Shown: positions 59,135 to 64,000 of the stretch, in pieces
How positions within the stretch are numbered: position 1 is the first letter of the stretch
Layout of the letters: every line of letters begins with the position of its first letter
Assembly: GCA_015501075.1 (NCBI GenBank)
Contig: JADNYJ010000049.1
Span: forward strand, 182,175 to 246,174
Reading direction: 5' to 3'
From: Gymnopilus junonius
Lineage: Eukaryota > Basidiomycota > Agaricomycetes > Agaricales > Galerinaceae
DNA length: 64,000 bases
Made by a program: the position numbers and the translations under genes
The notes under the pieces: generated by a model
Told to the model about the DNA's origin: nothing
The model's input: the letters and a program-made list of their open reading frames with translations, nothing else
The model's database searches: none

Positions 59135-62100
59135 TTAAGAAAATGCTATGGCGCTCCCAGCATGAACATCATTTGCACCTTTTGTAGTTCCTGAAGCTGG
59201 GAATAGAGATGCTGAGCTCTCTGCTCTATCCCGATGGGGATGTCCGTCAAGTCTAAATCTTCCGCTTAACTTGCGGAGTTTTAGAGCATTGCGACGAGGG
59301 AAGAGATCGTCGCGGATTGAATCCATGGCTTGGCGGAAGTCTTTGTACTTGTGTTTGTCTGCTGAGTGCGACCACTCGCCAAATGCATCCCAGTCGTTAA
59401 TTATTATATTCTTAATTCATACCAAGTCAGGTTTCGGAATTATTCAAAACTAAGAGGAACGTACTATCAGGATCGTCACGTTGCTGAAAAAGTCATCAAT
59501 ATGTGCTATCATCTCAGATGATGGCTCAAATTATCTCCATAAGTGTGAGAAATGGCCTTGAGGGTATGTTGTATTTCTTCTAGGACTTGTTCACGTATTC
59601 CTGGAGAACATTGAGCGTGGTGATCCTGAAGATGGAATTTGAGGTAATCCCATGTGTCAGCCGAAAGGTTGGGACTACGCGTAATTCAAGCCTTGCCGGA
59701 TATCTGTAAGCTTGCTAATTTTCAGGAACCTTACTAGTACACTCACTTTGAAGGGCGCCACATGCAATGTACGGTACATCTGAATCCTGCCAAGGTCATT
59801 TGCCCATGGAAGTAGGGAATATCGATATGGAACCGCCCCGAACGTTCAGGATTGACCAAAAAATCATAGAATGAATCGTGGACTCTGTCACGGAATGCTA
59901 AAGGTATCGTGAAAGCGGTCGGTATAGTTGTCGAAGTGAAAGAAGTGCTAGAACGAGGAAAGGGCTGTTCATCCTCTGGTCTTTGTTGGGTAAATTCTTT
60001 TTTACCGCCCGCCAAGGGTGTATGTTTTGGTCGTTCTCTACTTTGGGGAAATGCATGAGTGAATCCAGGACTTGCAATACAGAGTTGAAAGACTCTGTTG
60101 ACATGGCAAATAAATTCTGCAAGACCGCCTGAGGTTGGGCGCAGTCGTGGAGCACCAGTAGAATGCCTAGAGCATGGACAAGAGAATCCGGATTGGGATG
60201 TGTCGATAAAATCCGAGTGAATAGGTGTCGAGATCGGTAAATGAAGCCGTGAGTCCTTGCTTTTGAAAAATGGGCGTAGGTTCCAAAACAAGCTTCAGGT
60301 TTTCATTGAATGCTCTTGAGGTTTCTCCGGCAGCATTTAGGAAGTTTATCACCGTATTGGCATAGACGCCATTTCCATGCGATCTCTCAATCAACGTGTC
60401 CATAGCTTCGACGTTCGACGACTGCTTACTTCGTAATATACCCGAATGACGACGAAGAAGGGCATCAAACCCACGTTGCAGGATATCTGCTGGGTCGCTG
60501 TCTTTGGCCTTCAAAAAATATTCTGACGGTTGGACACCTACAAAGAATTGCGTGATACTTTTGACAACGAAGGAAGATTGAACACGTCCTGGATACGTGT
60601 ATCACGATTGCTCGAGATGATGAAACGGAGAGGTAAATCGAATACCTCTAACGCATCTGTTATGATCGTCAAGACGGTCCGTGCTTTCCGGTAGCCACAA
60701 CGGTCGATGCCATTGACAATCACAGTCCGAGCCTGATCCATGGATATTGGGAGCTTAAGAATCGGATTAACAATGAAGCTCCGAAACTGGTTTTTCAGTG
60801 ACGTATTCATCAACTTGCGAGAATCCTCCTTCGTCATGGTGCTCCGGTACTGTTCTAGGAGTCCTGGTATGCTATGCGCTAGCTCAAAGGCAATGGTCGG
60901 AAAGAGTTCATTTACTTCGTTATTCCACGCCGCTTTGTCCGAAAAAGTATAACTGGCGGCGATATTCAAGCCATATTCAAATCCGCTGACGGTGAGCTGG
61001 CGAACGATGCGGGAGACCAAACCCATCGCTGATGGGCCATATAGCCAGAGCACAGAAAAGCCTAGGGAACGTTGTTCTATCCAATTTTTTGTTAGCTTAT
61101 ACAGCTCGTCAAATCTCGTTTCTTCTTCCTCCTTTGAAATGTGGGAGGGCAAACTTGTGATGTTTTTATTTTCTAACGAACATCAAATGTCAGTCAGCAC
61201 TTAATGTAATTTCATGACCTGGATCTACCTTCAGCTTGAGAGAAGATATCGAAAATGTCAGTGTAAAGATGACCCGAGTTAAATCCGACACTGCTTTCTT
61301 TCCTGGAGTATTGCCTGTACCCGTAGAGATGCCAAACGATCCTTCGGAGTCTGACTCTCGAAGTTTCAGAGACACCCCCTGATAATGGTACGGACTTGAA
61401 ATCTGCACAAGAGGTCTTGATTGCACAATTAATTGCCTTGACAGATCGTCGAAATCAACCCTGTTCAGCTGTCGGCGGTATCGTACAAGGTGTACAATGT
61501 CTCGGAGATTGCGTTTAAGATAAAAGCGTCGGTATAATGCTGAACAGACGCCAAAGATGGGCATCAGGGATTGTATGGAGAAAGGGAGGATGACAGAAAT
61601 GGCCTTCTCATATAGCCAGATCGTTTCGTCCAAGTCGCTCGCCAGATTCGAAGTTAGGTAACATTTCCAAGAAATATCACCCAGACTCTTGAAATACTTT
61701 CCTCGAAAGGGGTTTGAGGGAGCTGCATCAAGCGCATGCCATAGTTGTGATTTCATTGACGAAATACTATCCGGATTTCCAGAGTTGCAATATCATCGTC
61801 TGTTTGTAAGGATTCCAATAGTTTGTCAATAGCAAAGAAATCTTCTGATGCATCCATCAAAAAAGGTGGGAAATGGTTATCCTTGTTTCCGCCCTCTATC
61901 TGGATAGCGTAGGCTAAGCGGAGGACTTGATTGAGGTGATCGGATGTGATCTGAAGATTGCGCAGCAGAATGTCCTGAATTGACGTTTGCCCTTGCTTCA
62001 ATTTAATCAAGATGTCATCTGTTTTGTTGGCAATGGATTGTGTGGATATGTTCTAGGGGAAATTATGAAATTTGTGACTCGGCGAAGCGAAAAGAGCAAC

Positions 62101-62547
62101 GTACTTCGGAAAACTTGATTTCAAGACGAATGAGACCTAATACCAGGGCAGTTACTGTATGTTCATGGCTGCAAATGTTTTTGGCGTACCACCAGGAGAC
62201 TTGTAAAGATTACTCTTTTCTTGAATACGCTTGAGGAGAGCAGTCGCATTGAGGCGATCGATCTCATCCTAATATAGTATCGAGATAATGCTTATGCACA
62301 AGGACGACTGTTACAGACCTTTTCTAATAGACCCATCCAGTCATTCTCATCACTAACGGCAACTTTAAATTCCGCTTCATCCTGGTATCATATTTCCAGC
62401 AACAATTCGAATGATTACTATGTTGGATACTTACTTGCATAAGAAGAATCCTATTGATGACTTTTGAAAGATTGACAATGGCTTATGATAGAGTACCGAA
62501 AAGCAAGATAGTAAGAAAAATATTCAGAATGTCTGTCCTTAACTTAC
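59135..62547 (-). CDS. NACHT/STAND-like protein with degraded nucleotide site, frame-broken
   Basis: Fungal NLR-like protein. From 5' to 3': helical segments (VINRILLMQDEAEF; GLLEKDEIDRLNATALLKRI; about 62.5-62.2 kb), a segment at 62.0-61.2 kb with a TPR-like feel (DLDETIWLYEKAI), then a NACHT-type ATPase frame from 61152. There VLWLYGPSAMGLVSRIVRQL stands at the P-loop, followed by AFELAHSIPGLLEQY, SLKNQFRSFIVNPI, TVIVNGIDRCG at Walker B and ALEVFDLPLRFIISSNRD. Then come HGNGVYANTVINFLNAAGE, THPNPDSLVHALGILLVLHD and HDSFYDFLVNPERSGRFHID, which follow NACHT domains in Agaricomycete proteins. The last exon ends at 59135. GK[ST] of the P-loop and the first Asp of Walker B are missing. At least two frame breaks lie between 60250 and 59900. 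It may be the C-terminal part of one gene with the feature at 62561-63724. Confidence 0.6.
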
Positions 62548-62560
62548 TGGGTTTGAGTGG

Positions 62561-63724
62561 TCAGAATTGCTTAATATGACCTTTGATATTGTATAAGTTT
62601 GGACCTACACCCAATGAAGGGCCACTCACGGAACTCTGCCGTCCCCTGTTCTCTAGATTTCTGGAACTTGGAATGACATTTACTATACTTCCAGACCTTC
62701 GAGGATTACCCTCTTGATGCAATTTGGGTTGTGCAGACGTTTCTGGGCGACTTTCGGTATTGGCAGTTGTTTCCTGGCATATAGTGGACCAGGCATCCTC
62801 AGTAAGACTTACCGCCTGAGTTTGGATAAAAAGGCATTGATTTAACAACTCTTGTGGTTGGTTGTCAAATAAGCCATCATTATCACGGGTTCTGGTCCAA
62901 CCTTAGTTGTGACTGACCCAACCCCAGTTAATTCCCAGGAGAATGGGCGGTAGTTGTCTAGGTTAACGCTAAATCGCAGGCGTTGAGCCTCGGAACTCGG
63001 TCGGCTTGCAAAAGTAGCCATACCCCAGGCTGCACTTTTATAACACCCGAGGACAATACACAGACACCATTTTTGATTCCGCGCTTGAGGGGACCATTAG
63101 CAAGCCTGTACCAGCTGCTAGCATGGCTTGCGATGTATTCATCGAAATGGTTATTGTTGGCCAGACGTTGAACATATGCGCCCCTTGGCATAGTGAGAAT
63201 AGCCCCCTCCTGTGCAGCCGTGACGAAGTCTATGCCACTGGAAACAGATGAGGTCCTTCTACAATCCTGAATAACGTAATACGCACTTTGATGCGACTGT
63301 TCAATGTGAACGTCAGTGCTGGCCAGGTATGCATTCCATGAAAAGGCTGGGAGCTTGATGATGTGATGGCGTTGGTCAAGGGTGGGTTCAATGGCACAAA
63401 ACCATCAGGAACCAAAGAATTGATGCCACTGGGGTCTTCTGGAGAAAGGCATATATTAAAGAGACAATCGAACGCCCCTTCTTGGGTAATAATCCCGACA
63501 TCGCCAATGCGGACACCTATCCTTCGATATGGAATTGGGAGCTGTATATTGCATTGAGGTATCCACAAAGGATGGCCAAATCCTTTGATGATCATATGAC
63601 GTTTGTATATCTGGAAACTGTCGCGCTCAAAGTTACCATTGGCTGGTTGGGGTCCTCGTTGTTGCGGCCTTCTTCGTCCAAGGCGGACTAGAAGCGCCCA
63701 CCACTCGCGCTACTGTTGGGAAAG
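62561..63724 (-). CDS. Agaricomycete conserved N-terminal domain protein, frame-broken
   Basis: Minus-strand coding region similar to a type I recall as frequent in Agaricomycetes, sometimes at the N-terminus of NACHT proteins. From about 63724: WWALLVRLGRRRP, then IYKRHMIIKGFGHPLWIP, RRIGVRIGDVGIITQEGAFD, LFNICLSPEDP, EGAILTMPRGAYVQRLANN, EYIASHASSWYRLANGP, AAWGMATFASRPSSEAQRL and LFDNQPQELLNQCLFIQTQA. The open frame stops at 62561. The frame changes near 63345 (a T run), 63075 and 62930, each consistent with one missing base. The 5' end is unresolved and probably lies farther right, perhaps outside the window. No enzymatic motif is seen. It may be the 5' half of the NACHT-like gene. Confidence 0.55.
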
Positions 63725-64000
63725 ACACTTTTCATTGGTCAGCGATTTCAATATTGTTTAGTGTCTGCCGATACTCTTACATCTTCGCTGGCTGGCTTGA
63801 AATGCGATGCTGTCGCGTCGCCTATTCTGCTCGACCTACATGGTGGAATCAAATCTTATTCGAGCGATGGTTCAAGGTTTACTTACGTTCGTTTCTCTGT
63901 GGTCAGCAGGGGTTCCGGCCATCAAACCTGAAGCTGATGATCCCATGGTTCAACGTTCAACGACGATTAAGCTGGATGCAATGCGACTAAAACTCACGGA
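63725..64000. other. Window end, no gene assigned
   Basis: Short open frames on the plus strand (63716-63931, 63754-63990) lack recognisable features. It may contain the first exon of the minus-strand gene that begins left of it. Confidence 0.3.

Noticed and set aside
1..64000. tRNA genes, rRNA, CRISPR arrays and intact transposases
   Set aside because: None could be recognised by eye on either strand; a tRNAscan-SE or HMM search would be decisive.

Overview
The window looks like nuclear DNA of a basidiomycete fungus, probably an Agaricomycete. Genes are dense and intron-rich. Most introns are 45-65 nt with GT..AG ends, and several exons are shorter than 30 nt. The encoded proteins are fungal, and several resemble families I know mainly from Agaricomycetes. 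All identifications come from reading the translations; no database search was run. Exon limits were set by hand from splice signals and reading phase.

Left part (1-21 kb): a diverged tandem repeat; a peroxisomal Lon protease (+, PTS1 ending SRL); convergent to it the ER-lumenal Hsp70-like chaperone LHS1 (-, signal peptide, HDEL); a broken HNH-type gene (-); a large C2/Munc13-homology (Git1-like) protein (-); a small four-helix membrane protein (+); and a 761-aa multi-pass membrane protein (+).

Middle (21-44 kb): a 38-exon ABCC/Yor1-type transporter (-) with one unresolved one-base excess; a gene-poor gap with inverted repeats; a divergent citrate-synthase-like enzyme (+) ending in AKL, so possibly peroxisomal; a 156-aa orphan (+); a secreted Ser/Ala-rich probable GPI protein (+); the Hsp70 exchange factor FES1 (+); a seven-helix membrane protein (-); and a long low-complexity conserved fungal protein (-).

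Right part (44-64 kb): a 4.5-kb gene-free stretch with a palindrome and a GC-rich island; a small membrane protein with a 5-nt exon (+); a MAP-kinase-phosphatase-like protein (inactive rhodanese plus active DSP domain, +); PAN3 of the PAN2-PAN3 deadenylase (+); an Ish1-module secreted protein (+); and on the minus strand a NACHT/STAND-like protein whose nucleotide-binding motifs are degraded.

A recurrent feature of the right third is frame breaks, most of which can be explained by one base missing from a short homopolymer. They occur in conserved genes such as PAN3 and the phosphatase, so under-called homopolymers in the assembly are the simplest explanation, with true gene decay second. The best candidates for new biology are the citrate-synthase-like gene with its two small neighbours (30.7-34.1 kb) and the P-loop-less NACHT-like protein (59-63.7 kb).
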